Notes under the pieces: model-generated
Seen by the model: only the letters and a program-made list of their open reading frames with translations
Databases searched by the model: none
Told to the model about the DNA's origin: nothing
Part shown: positions 1-6,835 of the stretch, piece after piece
How positions within the stretch are numbered: position 1 is the stretch's first letter
Layout of the letters: every line of letters begins with the position of its first letter
Program-made: the position numbers and the translations under genes
Assembly (NCBI GenBank): GCA_030594905.1
Contig: JAUVEF010000042.1
Coordinates: 1-8,271, forward strand
Direction of reading: 5' to 3'
From: Methanosarcinales archaeon
Lineage (GTDB): Archaea; Halobacteriota; Methanosarcinia; Methanosarcinales; Methanogasteraceae
DNA: 8,271 nucleotides

Positions 1-2
1 CA

Positions 3-53
3 GACTACACGTACATTACAGTGTTCATGTCTTCTGAGAACAGGAGGTTTTGA
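3..53 (+). CDS. 3' end of an upstream gene (partial)
   Basis: Frame 3 is open from the window edge to a TGA at 51-53 and encodes a 16-residue tail ending in SSENRRF. The stop overlaps the ATG of the next gene (TGATG), the same coupled arrangement seen between later genes of this operon, and the next gene's AGGAGGT would lie inside this tail. Another possibility is frame 2, which ends at TGA 35-37. Too little is present to name a product. If correct, the operon starts upstream of the window. Confidence 0.3.
   Translation, partial: DYTYITVFMSSENRRF
42..48 (+). promoter_or_regulatory. Strong Shine-Dalgarno site
   Basis: AGGAGGT is fully complementary to the archaeal 16S rRNA 3' end. Its GGAGG core ends 5 nt before ATG 53, so it supports that start rather than the in-frame TTG at 50. 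Confidence 0.75.
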
Positions 54-502
54 TGACCGATAGTAGAGATTATCTGCACCGCACATTCATGGGACTTGGG
101 ACCGCAGTCAGCGAACTGTTTGGAAAATCGAGCCAGGAGCTGACAAACCTGTTCACTTCGTATATCGGCGCTGAAATCGGTAAAATGCTCCTTGAGAAAG
201 GGCTGGTGAGCCGGGATATGCCAATACCGGAGCTGATCAGGGTTCTTGCACGTGAGCTTGAGTTTGGAGACCGGTTTGAGATCACCAGTAGTGCAGGTTC
301 AGTCACGCTCAAGATCGTGGACTGCAATGTCTGCCCGAGTAAGGTTGGAGGTGAGACATTCGTGACGTCGGTATGCCCGATTCCAGGAATTATCAAGGGC
401 GCCATTGATACCGTAAAGGGCACAAGCGGCGAGGGCTATGCAAAACTCAAGCCAGGTGAGGGGTGCGAGATAATATCGATGACCGATCCGGAGGAATCAT
501 GA
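53..502 (+). CDS. Small Cys-rich V4R-like sensor protein, copy 1
   Basis: A 149-residue soluble protein with no signal peptide or membrane segment. The first 70 residues look helical. The second half is a compact alpha/beta region with a C-x2-C pair (C91, C94), a CPIPG motif at C108 and a late Cys (C138) in GEGCEI. This pattern, with a Gly-Asp/Glu-Gly-Cys-type ending, resembles V4R-type small-molecule-binding domains that are common as stand-alone proteins in methanogens; that family call is from memory of the pattern. The Cys set could bind metal or act as a redox switch. The next gene encodes a probable paralog and overlaps by 4 nt (ATGA), so a heterodimer is plausible. Start chosen at ATG 53 because of its strong ribosome site. 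Alternatives are another methanogen Cys-rich sensory domain (MetOD1-like) or an unnamed family. Confidence 0.5.
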   Translation: MTDSRDYLHRTFMGLGTAVSELFGKSSQELTNLFTSYIGAEIGKMLLEKGLVSRDMPIPELIRVLARELEFGDRFEITSSAGSVTLKIVDCNVCPSKVGGETFVTSVCPIPGIIKGAIDTVKGTSGEGYAKLKPGEGCEIISMTDPEES

Positions 503-1023
503 CTGAAGAATGGCGCAAAGAGAAGGTAGATTATGTTGTTTACAACACGATATCGTATGCATTCGAGCGAGCGCTGAAGGAGACACTTGGAAGTGGCGCA
601 GCAATCATGCAGACTACGATGGTGCCACTGGTCGGCGTTGATCTGATCAAAGCTACCGAAAAGGAGCTTGGAATTGAGTTTAAACCAGGAAAACCAATGC
701 CAGAGTTCATGGAAGACCTTGCAAAACTGCTTGTCGGGCTTGAAGTCGCCGATGGGATACGATGTACGCCTGATGAAGGCGACGGTGGTGGTGACGATAA
801 CTGTAATGAAGGAAAAGTCCGGTGTCATGTCAAAAACTGCATCAACACACTCGCACTGAAGTACCTGCGTGAGAAAGGGATTGAATCATGTATTCTCTGC
901 CCGCCCGGATTTTACGCAGCATCAGCCGCCAGAAAGGTTTTTGGAGACAAGTTCCAGATACGAATAACAAACACGACTGCGGAACTCGGGGACTGTGTGG
1001 TGACATTTGAATTAATTGAGTAG
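499..1023 (+). CDS. Small Cys-rich V4R-like sensor protein, copy 2
   Basis: A 174-residue soluble protein. Start ATG 499 is chosen because GGAGG (490-494) lies 4 nt upstream and the start overlaps the previous stop. It shares the layout of the preceding protein: an N-terminal helical half with a (M)PE...LA..L stretch near residues 67-78, then a Cys-rich half with CPPG at C134 matching CPIPG of copy 1, and GDC at C166 matching GEGC. It carries more cysteines (C89, C102, C109, C114, C131, C134, C166) and an acidic Gly-rich loop at about 92-101. Duplication and divergence from copy 1 is inferred. Seven cysteines make metal or Fe-S binding, or thiol sensing, plausible; no ligand can be assigned. 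It lies 9 nt before a roadblock gene, suggesting it feeds a signal to that switch. Confidence 0.5.
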   Translation: MTEEWRKEKVDYVVYNTISYAFERALKETLGSGAAIMQTTMVPLVGVDLIKATEKELGIEFKPGKPMPEFMEDLAKLLVGLEVADGIRCTPDEGDGGGDDNCNEGKVRCHVKNCINTLALKYLREKGIESCILCPPGFYAASAARKVFGDKFQIRITNTTAELGDCVVTFELIE

Positions 1024-1032
1024 GTGAAGCGA

Positions 1033-1410
1033 ATGCCTGAAACAAAGAAAGAAAGACTGGACAAGATTCTCTCCAGATTCGGGGAAGTCGGACAGATCAG
1101 GGCAGTTGGCGTCGTCTCGAAGGAAGGATTGCTAATCACGTCGCGGATGCCTCCTGAGATGAACGAGCGGATCGTTGCTGCGCTCTGTTCCACGATCATG
1201 GCGAGCGCAGAGACCGCAAGCACCCAGATGGGGACTGGATCGGTGAATGATATCCATGTAAAGACCGAGCAGGGTACGATATTGCTCCAGCCAGCCGGAG
1301 AAAAGGCGGTCCTGATCGCACTGGCGGAAACCGGCGCGCAACTTGGACTTATCATGATGGAGATCGAAGCACGGGCGAAACAGGTGCAGGAGATCCTTGA
1401 AGAGGTGTAG
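1033..1410 (+). CDS. Roadblock/LC7 domain protein (MglB-like)
   Basis: A 125-residue protein covering a single roadblock/LC7 domain, the normal length for the family. Recognisable features are the opening helix (KKERLDKILSRFGEVGQIRA), the VGVVSKEGLLI strand pair (residues 26-35), a central helix (about 43-65), and the closing strand and helix with VLIALAETGAQLGLIMMEI (93-111). Roadblock proteins dimerise and act as GAPs, exchange factors or platforms for small Ras-like GTPases; MglB does this for MglA in bacteria. The next gene, 1 nt downstream, encodes an MglA-type GTPase domain, which is the obvious partner. Start ATG 1033 is preferred over GTG 1024 because AGGTGA (1022-1027) is correctly placed 5 nt upstream and itself covers the GTG. 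Confidence 0.85.
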   Translation: MPETKKERLDKILSRFGEVGQIRAVGVVSKEGLLITSRMPPEMNERIVAALCSTIMASAETASTQMGTGSVNDIHVKTEQGTILLQPAGEKAVLIALAETGAQLGLIMMEIEARAKQVQEILEEV

Positions 1411-1411
1411 C

Positions 1412-2632
1412 ATGACGGCTATCACTCCAAATGGTGACGGTACCGGTGGCGAACTCCGCAGGACGTATATTCCGATGCTCGATGATATGCTCGGCGGCGG
1501 CATGCCTGCCGGGACGTCACTGCTCTTTACGGCAATGCCGGGCGTCACATCAGAGGTTTTCGGATACCAGATCATTGCTGAGCGTATGCGGTGCGATAAA
1601 GAGATCGGCTTCATCTATACGAACACAAAAACGCCTATCGAGATCGAACACGTCTTTCAGAAATATGGATGGGACCTGCGATCGTTTCTTGACTCTGACC
1701 AGGGATTTTTTGTCGATTCCATATCCTCAATGATGGGAATGCCTGCAATCGGCAGGTATGTGATCGACGACTTTGCAGAGAGCGAGGCAACGGTCAAAAA
1801 CGCGATCTCTGATGTCGCGGGGGGGACTGCGGTGATCGAGAATATCGCAACACTTCTTGATTCGATCGGCTTTGATCATACACTCGGATTGATCGGGCGG
1901 TTGAACGAAGAAGCACGGAAAAATGACGTGAATATAGTATATATGTTCACGAGATGGAATTACAAGAACGTACTTCTCGAAAAACTGTCTGATATCGTCG
2001 ATTGCGAGGTTAAACTCTTTAGCGTCGAGGAGAAAGTGATATACAGGCAAGTCTTCGCAGTTACGAAGTCCAACTGGATAGCCCCCAAAACCGATAAGAT
2101 ATTCTTTGAGGTCCTTGAACCGGGTGGCGTTCGGGTCTTCATCCCGAAACTGCTGGTGACAGGACCATACAATGCAGGGAAGACCGCATTTACCCATGCA
2201 ATCGCAGCGGATACTGTTTCTGTGGATCGGCAATCTTACGAACTGTTTCCGACGACGGTGGGTCTCGATATCGGGCATCTCGATTATAACGGATTTTCTG
2301 CCGACGTGTTTGGTACTCCGGGGCAGGAACGGTTCGATCTCCTGCTTGAACCACTTGCAAGAGAAGCGATCGGCGCGTTCATCGTTATTGACTCGACAAA
2401 ACCGGACACGTTCGTGCGGGCAAAGGAAATGATCCGAATGTGCCGCACAGAGGCAATACCAAAGGTGATCGTCGCTAACAAGCAGGATCTTTCGGATGCA
2501 CTCACTCCTGAGGCGATCAACGAGAAAATGTCGCTATGGGAGGACGTGCCGATCATACCTGTCTCGGTATTGAACAAAGAGGGGCTGAACAAAGCTCTCG
2601 ACACCCTGTTTAGTCTGATGTATGATGTGTGA
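1412..2632 (+). CDS. RecA/KaiC-like pseudo-ATPase fused to MglA-type small GTPase
   Basis: A 406-residue two-domain protein. Residues 15-225 follow the RAD55/KaiC layout (LDDMLGGGMPAG, then a central sheet), but the P-loop position reads AMPGVTSE (41-48), lacking the Lys and Ser/Thr needed for ATP binding. The Walker B-like strand reads TAVIEN (139-144). Residues 245-406 are a complete small GTPase: P-loop GPYNAGKT (251-258), switch I PTTVGLD (280-286), G3 FGTPGQERF (300-308), and G4 NKQD (356-359). The GTPG in place of DTAG with retained Gln is characteristic of the MglA/COG2229 group. The GTPase domain should bind and hydrolyse GTP in the cytoplasm, probably controlled by the upstream roadblock protein; the dead RecA domain may be a scaffold pairing with the intact ATPase downstream. 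Start ATG 1412 has GAGGTG at 1402-1407 and lies 1 nt after the previous stop. Confidence 0.85.
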   Translation: MTAITPNGDGTGGELRRTYIPMLDDMLGGGMPAGTSLLFTAMPGVTSEVFGYQIIAERMRCDKEIGFIYTNTKTPIEIEHVFQKYGWDLRSFLDSDQGFFVDSISSMMGMPAIGRYVIDDFAESEATVKNAISDVAGGTAVIENIATLLDSIGFDHTLGLIGRLNEEARKNDVNIVYMFTRWNYKNVLLEKLSDIVDCEVKLFSVEEKVIYRQVFAVTKSNWIAPKTDKIFFEVLEPGGVRVFIPKLLVTGPYNAGKTAFTHAIAADTVSVDRQSYELFPTTVGLDIGHLDYNGFSADVFGTPGQERFDLLLEPLAREAIGAFIVIDSTKPDTFVRAKEMIRMCRTEAIPKVIVANKQDLSDALTPEAINEKMSLWEDVPIIPVSVLNKEGLNKALDTLFSLMYDV

Positions 2633-2640
2633 TGTATGAT
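2616..2640 (+). repeat. 14-bp tandem duplication across the gene junction
   Basis: TGATGTATGAT occurs at 2616-2626 and again at 2630-2640, offset by 14 bp. The first copy is read as the last residues (LMYDV) of the GTPase fusion. The second supplies both its TGA stop (2630-2632) and the ATG (2636-2638) of the next gene, as well as the GTGAT (2629-2633) that can serve as its ribosome site. A 14-bp shift changes frame, so this duplication may have created or moved the gene boundary. Confidence 0.65.
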
Positions 2641-3322
2641 TCCAAAAATAAGATCCGGAATCAATGGGTTTGATGAACTGACCGGCGGACTGCCAGAGAA
2701 CACGATGACACTGATCTATGGCCCGCCAAAGACCGGAAAATCCATACTATGCTACCAGTTCCTCCGCCAAGCTATGGACGACGACGATCTGTGCATGTAT
2801 CTGATGACCGATTACGACCTGGCACAGCTCGAACAGCAGATGATGGCTTTCGACTGGTTTATTCACAATTATGTCCTGAATAAACGATTGTACGTGATCG
2901 ACACCGCATCGGGATCGATTGGTGCGATGCAGAAGGAAACAGAGAACATGTCAATCTCTTTTCCACAAAATCCGACCGATATTGCAAGCAAAGTCATCCA
3001 GCAACTACAATATGTCCATCAGCAGGCGCAGCGGTTCAGGTCGGTTCTGGACTCGGCGACCACGCTCTTTGCGTTCAACTCGCCGATCCTGATCATCAGG
3101 GTGCTCAAGGCGTACACCATGCGAATCAAGATGGCGGGCGGCACCGGCATCATCACATACACCGAAGGCTCGGCAGAACCGCAGATCGAGACGATGTTAA
3201 AAGCGACCGCAGACAACATCGTATATCTTGGCGAGGACGAACTCGTCATCGAGGCGATGACCGGACTCAAACGCACGAAAGCAAGTTACCAGATCACCGA
3301 TAACGGGCTCGTGGTGGGATGA
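2636..3322 (+). CDS. Single-domain KaiC/RAD55-like ATPase
   Basis: A 228-residue cytoplasmic RecA-superfamily ATPase with one KaiC-type domain. It opens with the family signature IRSGINGFDELTGGLP (residues 5-20), then an intact Walker A GPPKTGKS (29-36), and a Walker B-like strand ending in D139 (SVLDSATTL). Late strands (GGTGIITYTEG, 168-178; ADNIVYLGEDELVIEAM, 192-208) match the family end. Members bind ATP and often oligomerise; many archaeal ones are regulators with no known substrate. It is about the size of ArlH/FlaH, but no archaellum gene is nearby. GTGAT at 2629-2633 is a partial ribosome site placed 2 nt before the start, as expected for the 3' part of AGGAGGTGAT. It lies 3 nt after the fusion gene and in the same frame, and its fold matches the degenerate N-terminal domain there, so the two probably form a complex. 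Confidence 0.8.
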   Translation: MIPKIRSGINGFDELTGGLPENTMTLIYGPPKTGKSILCYQFLRQAMDDDDLCMYLMTDYDLAQLEQQMMAFDWFIHNYVLNKRLYVIDTASGSIGAMQKETENMSISFPQNPTDIASKVIQQLQYVHQQAQRFRSVLDSATTLFAFNSPILIIRVLKAYTMRIKMAGGTGIITYTEGSAEPQIETMLKATADNIVYLGEDELVIEAMTGLKRTKASYQITDNGLVVG

Positions 3323-3402
3323 CACCCGGGCACGTGTTCTTTGGTTTGGTTTCTCGAGTTTCAGGCGAAAAAGTTGCGGGAGAGGTTTTGGGATGTTGCG
3401 TG
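3323..3402. terminator. Convergent spacer with weak T-rich termination signals
   Basis: This 80-bp spacer separates two converging operons. On the + strand, 3337-3361 is T-rich (four short T runs), and on the - strand AAAAA at 3368-3372 reads as a T5 run after the rqcH stop. Archaeal terminators are often simple T tracts, so both are candidates. I see no strong hairpin; CCCGGG and CACGTG at 3325-3336 are short palindromes only. Confidence 0.3.
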
Positions 3403-5409
3403 TCACTCGACTCCTGACAATTCCGCAGATCTCACCGACACGTTTTTGATCTCGGACCCGCCCGGCGGCAGGAATCTGGCGATCTGGTCCGGCGGCGCAA
3501 CAACCTTGATCTGCCGCCCAAAGGAATCCGAATACATCCGGTAGATCTTCTTTGCAAGATCGTTCTGGTTGAACCGCCCCGGCGCAACCTCGATCACATA
3601 TCCTGCGCGTTTATTCACAGCGGATACAGGACCGCCGATGAGCTCCATCCCCGCTGTTATCCCGATTGCGATGCCGATCGAGACGTTTCGGAGATAATTT
3701 CGCTTACCCCTAATGATAAATGCGCCTTTTGCAACGAACTCGCCGTGCTCAGGAGTTTTTGAAACCTGATCCGGATGCACCCAGTAGCAATCTCCGGTAT
3801 ACTGCGATTCTTTCCAGATACTCGAATACGAGACCGCAAACTGCGCGGCCTCTGCGATCGTCTGCTCTGGCACCTGCCCTCCGCCCTCAACTTTGATGAT
3901 CGTTACTGGCGCGCCGGGTGTCTGCGTATGCACGAAAACATCCCTCTTTTCGAGGTATTTCTTGACAATCTCCTCGTTGCTCGTAGCGTCCCGCCCACCT
4001 ACCACAAGAAGACCATCTGATGACACAAACCACCTGAATCGGTGGTACCAGCGTGGTTTCGGACGCTTGAGTGTCGACGTTTTTATCTTCGACTCTTTTG
4101 CTGACTTTTCTTTTTTTACTTCTTTTTCTATCAGTTCACGGGTATGTTCGAGCGCACGCATGGCGCCAGCCCGTTTTGAGCTTAATTTCTTGGATTTATC
4201 GTAATAGACCTGCGCATTCTGCGGGACTGACTTTCCAACGTCGAGTGCAACGTCTGTCCGGTCCAGTTCCATTGTAATCGTCTTTTTGTGTGGATCAATC
4301 CGTTTTATCATTCGTGCGGTGGGGTGGTCTGCCTGCTTCACGATCTCTGCGATTTCGCCCCATCCACGCCCGTTTGCAAGCGCAGATCCAATTGCAGCAA
4401 GCGACTCATCAATCAACTGGTAGTGCATATAAATCGTCTCTGCTTTCGCCTCCAGATCGGATTTTTCTCTCTCAAATTTCAGAATTGCATTTTCCTGCTG
4501 GGATAGTCGATGTTCGAGTGGATTTTTCTTTATCTTGGCTATTTCCGATGGTTTCTTTTCATGTCCCACCATCACGTCAAAGAACTCATCGAGTGCCTCA
4601 TTAAATGTGTCAAAATATCGTTTTTCATGATCGGCGTATTTGGAAATCTCAAACGGGAGAACATCGATCTTCTTTTTATCATGGTATACGATATGCGGCT
4701 TTGGATCCTGTATCTGCCCGAACACCTTCGTAATTCCCCGGTGCATTGTTAAAATCATCTCATCGGACAGATCCTGACATTCGAGGTTTTTATTGATCCC
4801 TGACACCGAACAGACTTCTTCAGCGATGGTGCCACCCATATTCAGATTTGTTGCAAGCGTTTTCACAAGATTGATATCTGATTTTGAAAATAGATCTGAC
4901 AGTTCGTCGGATGTGATTTTAACCGGGTTCGACTGCATATCTGGCAATTTATATATCTCACCACTCCGGATCCTGCGCCCGCGAAATGTCACAGGACGCA
5001 TTGGGAGGATGATTTTCTGCCCATCATTTGTCAGTATAGCGTTACCGGGCGGGAATAATTCGATAATAAGGATGTTTGCGTCTTCACCACGCATCGTCTT
5101 GATCTCGATGATTCTATCGAACTCATACTGCTCGATCGAAACGATCCTGCCATGAGAAAGATATTTCCGGAGCGTCATCGCAAACGTCGGTGGGAGCTTT
5201 GGGCCTGGCTGCGGATGTGCAGTCAGATGCATGGATACGCCCGGATCGATCACGAGATCGCATCTTCCCTCGCCAAACAGGTACAGATTCAACCGGATCT
5301 GATCGGTCTCGTTATCTGATTTGTATATCTTCTCGATGCGCGCTCCAACCAGATGCTGCAACTCGGAGACCATTGCCGCAACATCGATGCTTGTCATCTC
5401 GCGTTTCAT
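3403..5409 (-). CDS. rqcH: RqcH/NFACT family ribosome quality-control protein (Rqc2/NEMF homolog)
   Basis: A 668-residue full-length archaeal NFACT protein. Family members bind 60S/50S subunits that carry stalled peptidyl-tRNA, and bacterial RqcH and yeast Rqc2 recruit tRNA to extend the nascent chain. Domains: NFACT-N at 1-160 with GPKLPPTFA (69-77) and FDR (97-99); a helix-hairpin-helix segment at about 165-215; a coiled-coil middle at roughly 290-345 and 405-440; NFACT-R (DUF814) at 452-575 with FRWFVSSDGLLVVGGRDA (458-475); and an archaeal C-terminal extension to 668. D9, D98 and R99, the residues needed for tailing in yeast Rqc2, are present at the same numbers. The protein is soluble. 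It is third in a tbp-nadC-rqcH unit, 36 nt after nadC. No clear ribosome site is visible; the start MKREMTSIDV matches the family N-terminus. Whether archaeal RqcH makes tails in this organism is inferred. Confidence 0.92.
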   Translation of the reverse strand: MKREMTSIDVAAMVSELQHLVGARIEKIYKSDNETDQIRLNLYLFGEGRCDLVIDPGVSMHLTAHPQPGPKLPPTFAMTLRKYLSHGRIVSIEQYEFDRIIEIKTMRGEDANILIIELFPPGNAILTNDGQKIILPMRPVTFRGRRIRSGEIYKLPDMQSNPVKITSDELSDLFSKSDINLVKTLATNLNMGGTIAEEVCSVSGINKNLECQDLSDEMILTMHRGITKVFGQIQDPKPHIVYHDKKKIDVLPFEISKYADHEKRYFDTFNEALDEFFDVMVGHEKKPSEIAKIKKNPLEHRLSQQENAILKFEREKSDLEAKAETIYMHYQLIDESLAAIGSALANGRGWGEIAEIVKQADHPTARMIKRIDPHKKTITMELDRTDVALDVGKSVPQNAQVYYDKSKKLSSKRAGAMRALEHTRELIEKEVKKEKSAKESKIKTSTLKRPKPRWYHRFRWFVSSDGLLVVGGRDATSNEEIVKKYLEKRDVFVHTQTPGAPVTIIKVEGGGQVPEQTIAEAAQFAVSYSSIWKESQYTGDCYWVHPDQVSKTPEHGEFVAKGAFIIRGKRNYLRNVSIGIAIGITAGMELIGGPVSAVNKRAGYVIEVAPGRFNQNDLAKKIYRMYSDSFGRQIKVVAPPDQIARFLPPGGSEIKNVSVRSAELSGVE

Positions 5410-5445
5410 ATTGAGCGCCCATCCAAAATACGACTCATTTGCAGG

Positions 5446-6261
5446 TCACCGAACGTTGAGACTGAAGTCCAACCACCGCGCAGAATGAGTAATCATCCCC
5501 AGTGAAATCACGTCCACGCCGGTTTCTGCATATTCCACGAGGTTATCGGCTGATATGTCACCGGATGATTCGAGTATCACCGAATCTCGCAATTTTTTAT
5601 CATCCAACACTGATATGGCATCTTTGATTGACCTTGCATCCATGTTATCAAACATAATAACGTCAGCACCGAGTTCGGCAGCGCGCACAGCGTCACCGGC
5701 ATTTTCAACCTCGATTTCGATTTTTTTCATAAAACTCACAGCCTTCGCAACTTTGTATGCCTCGCCCATGCCATAAATCCTGATATGATTGTCCTTAATC
5801 ATGATGGCGTCGGTGAGGTTGAACCGGTGTGGATCCCCGCCACCGAGTATCACCGCATTCTTCTCAAACCGCCTGAACCCGGGCGTCGTCTTTCTGGTGC
5901 AGGCAATCCGTGCGCCGGTGTGTTTTACCATGTCCACGCACGCACGGGTCATTGTCGCTATTCCACTCATCCGGCCAAGGACGTTTAACGCTACACGCTC
6001 GTTCTGAAGGATTGCACGTGAACTTCCTTCAAGGTCGATGATGATATCACCGCCCGTGACCGTATCGCCATCAACACGTTTGCGCGAAGGCGAAATCCCG
6101 CAATGACTGAAAATCCGGACCACTTCTTCGAGCCCTGCAAGTACCCCGTCCTCTTTTGCAATAATTCTCGCGCTGATTATTTCATCCGGAAGTGAATCAT
6201 GAAAAACATCGAAATCACCGGTGTCTTCCCTTAAAAAACCCTCGATTTCGGATGCGATCAT
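5446..6261 (-). CDS. nadC: Nicotinate-nucleotide pyrophosphorylase, carboxylating (quinolinate phosphoribosyltransferase)
   Basis: A 271-residue enzyme converting quinolinate and PRPP to nicotinate mononucleotide, CO2 and PPi, the entry to de novo NAD synthesis. Family landmarks in order: ARIIAKEDGVLAGLEE (31-46), ERVALNVLGRMSGIAT (88-103), TRKTTPG (122-128), GGGDPHR (140-146), IKDNH (155-159), IEVEN (183-187), MFDN (203-206) and ESSGDI (231-236). Expected substrate-binding residues R89, R123, K124, H145, R146, K156, E184 and D205 are all present. The N-terminal EDTGDFDVF departs slightly from the usual ED-x-G-x-GD-x-T. Length is normal. The start overlaps the tbp stop (ATGA), so translation is probably coupled; no separate ribosome site is visible. 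The related ModD family is an alternative but less likely. No nadA or nadB is in the window. Confidence 0.92.
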   Translation of the reverse strand: MIASEIEGFLREDTGDFDVFHDSLPDEIISARIIAKEDGVLAGLEEVVRIFSHCGISPSRKRVDGDTVTGGDIIIDLEGSSRAILQNERVALNVLGRMSGIATMTRACVDMVKHTGARIACTRKTTPGFRRFEKNAVILGGGDPHRFNLTDAIMIKDNHIRIYGMGEAYKVAKAVSFMKKIEIEVENAGDAVRAAELGADVIMFDNMDARSIKDAISVLDDKKLRDSVILESSGDISADNLVEYAETGVDVISLGMITHSARWLDFSLNVR

Positions 6262-6809
6262 TGAACTAAGCCCAGATTATTTAGTTGCTCCCACACCATT
6301 AGCTTAGCAGTCTCGCAGTCGGTCTGGCTCTTTGCACCAGTGATCACCAATTTTCCAGAACGGAATATCAAAACAACAACCTTAGGATCCTTTATCCGAT
6401 ACACAAGCCCGGGAAACACCTCTGGCTCATATTCAACATTCTCAAATCCCAGACCAATAGCGATCGCGTCCAGATCAAGCTCGGTACCAAGCGTTGCCCC
6501 GGCCACGATGTTCTGAACAATATATGACTTGCTTGTGATGGTGTATCCAAGACCTTCGAGATCCTTCGAAAGAATTTCTACTGCGGCATCCACATCTTTT
6601 ATGCTTTTTGCTCCGGTGCAGTTCGCTTTACCAGATCCAAAGACCAAAAATGCGGTTTTCGGCATTTTTATCCGGTACACAAGCCCAGGGAATTTGTCCT
6701 TGTCATACTCGGCGTTCTCGAGGTGCGAGGATATATGTTTGAGGTCAAAGTTGTCAGAGAGTGCCATTGATGCTACGATATTTTCTATCTTGATGGTGGG
6801 GTCTATCAT
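6258..6809 (-). CDS. tbp: TATA-binding protein (TBP), general transcription factor
   Basis: A 183-residue archaeal TBP, which recognises the TATA box and with TFB recruits RNA polymerase. Two direct repeats form the saddle: repeat 1 at about 5-90 and repeat 2 at 95-180, each with N in IEN/VQN (N10, N100), FPGLVYRIK (40-48, 132-140) and a (L)xFxSGK...TGAK block (54-68, 147-160). The paired Phe residues that kink DNA (F40/F57 and F132/F149 regions) are visible. There is no acidic C-terminal tail, as in Methanosarcina-type TBPs. Start ATG 6809 is chosen because IDPTIKIENIVAS aligns directly with known archaeal N-termini and gives the usual length. The frame stays open upstream to ATG 6851 and GTG 6956. 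It is first in the tbp-nadC-rqcH unit and divergent from a radical SAM gene. Confidence 0.95.
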   Translation of the reverse strand: MIDPTIKIENIVASMALSDNFDLKHISSHLENAEYDKDKFPGLVYRIKMPKTAFLVFGSGKANCTGAKSIKDVDAAVEILSKDLEGLGYTITSKSYIVQNIVAGATLGTELDLDAIAIGLGFENVEYEPEVFPGLVYRIKDPKVVVLIFRSGKLVITGAKSQTDCETAKLMVWEQLNNLGLVQ

Positions 6810-6835
6810 AATCTGCACGTTGAGTTTATATACAT

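Noticed and set aside
1..37. Alternative upstream gene tail in frame 2 ending at TGA 35-37
   Set aside because: Possible, but the frame 3 tail with a TGATG overlap better fits the coupled style of this operon; neither can be identified.
1132..2278. Two long open frames on the - strand (1132-1614 and 1727-2278)
   Set aside because: They lie opposite clear roadblock, RecA and GTPase motifs on the + strand and encode no recognisable protein; they are shadows.
2630..2632. TGA as a selenocysteine codon joining the two genes
   Set aside because: No Cys-replacing active site is expected here, no SECIS-like hairpin was apparent, and a ribosome site plus ATG follow directly; ordinary termination is simpler.
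2636..3322. ArlH/FlaH archaellum ATPase
   Set aside because: Size and fold are similar, but no archaellum gene such as arlI or arlJ is nearby and the context is a roadblock/GTPase cluster.
3341..3544. 67-residue + strand frame across the convergent spacer
   Set aside because: No ribosome site, no family resemblance, and most of it lies opposite the rqcH 3' end.
3893..5155. Several + strand open frames within rqcH
   Set aside because: The - strand frame is an unbroken 668-residue NFACT protein with all family landmarks; the + strand frames show no family motif.
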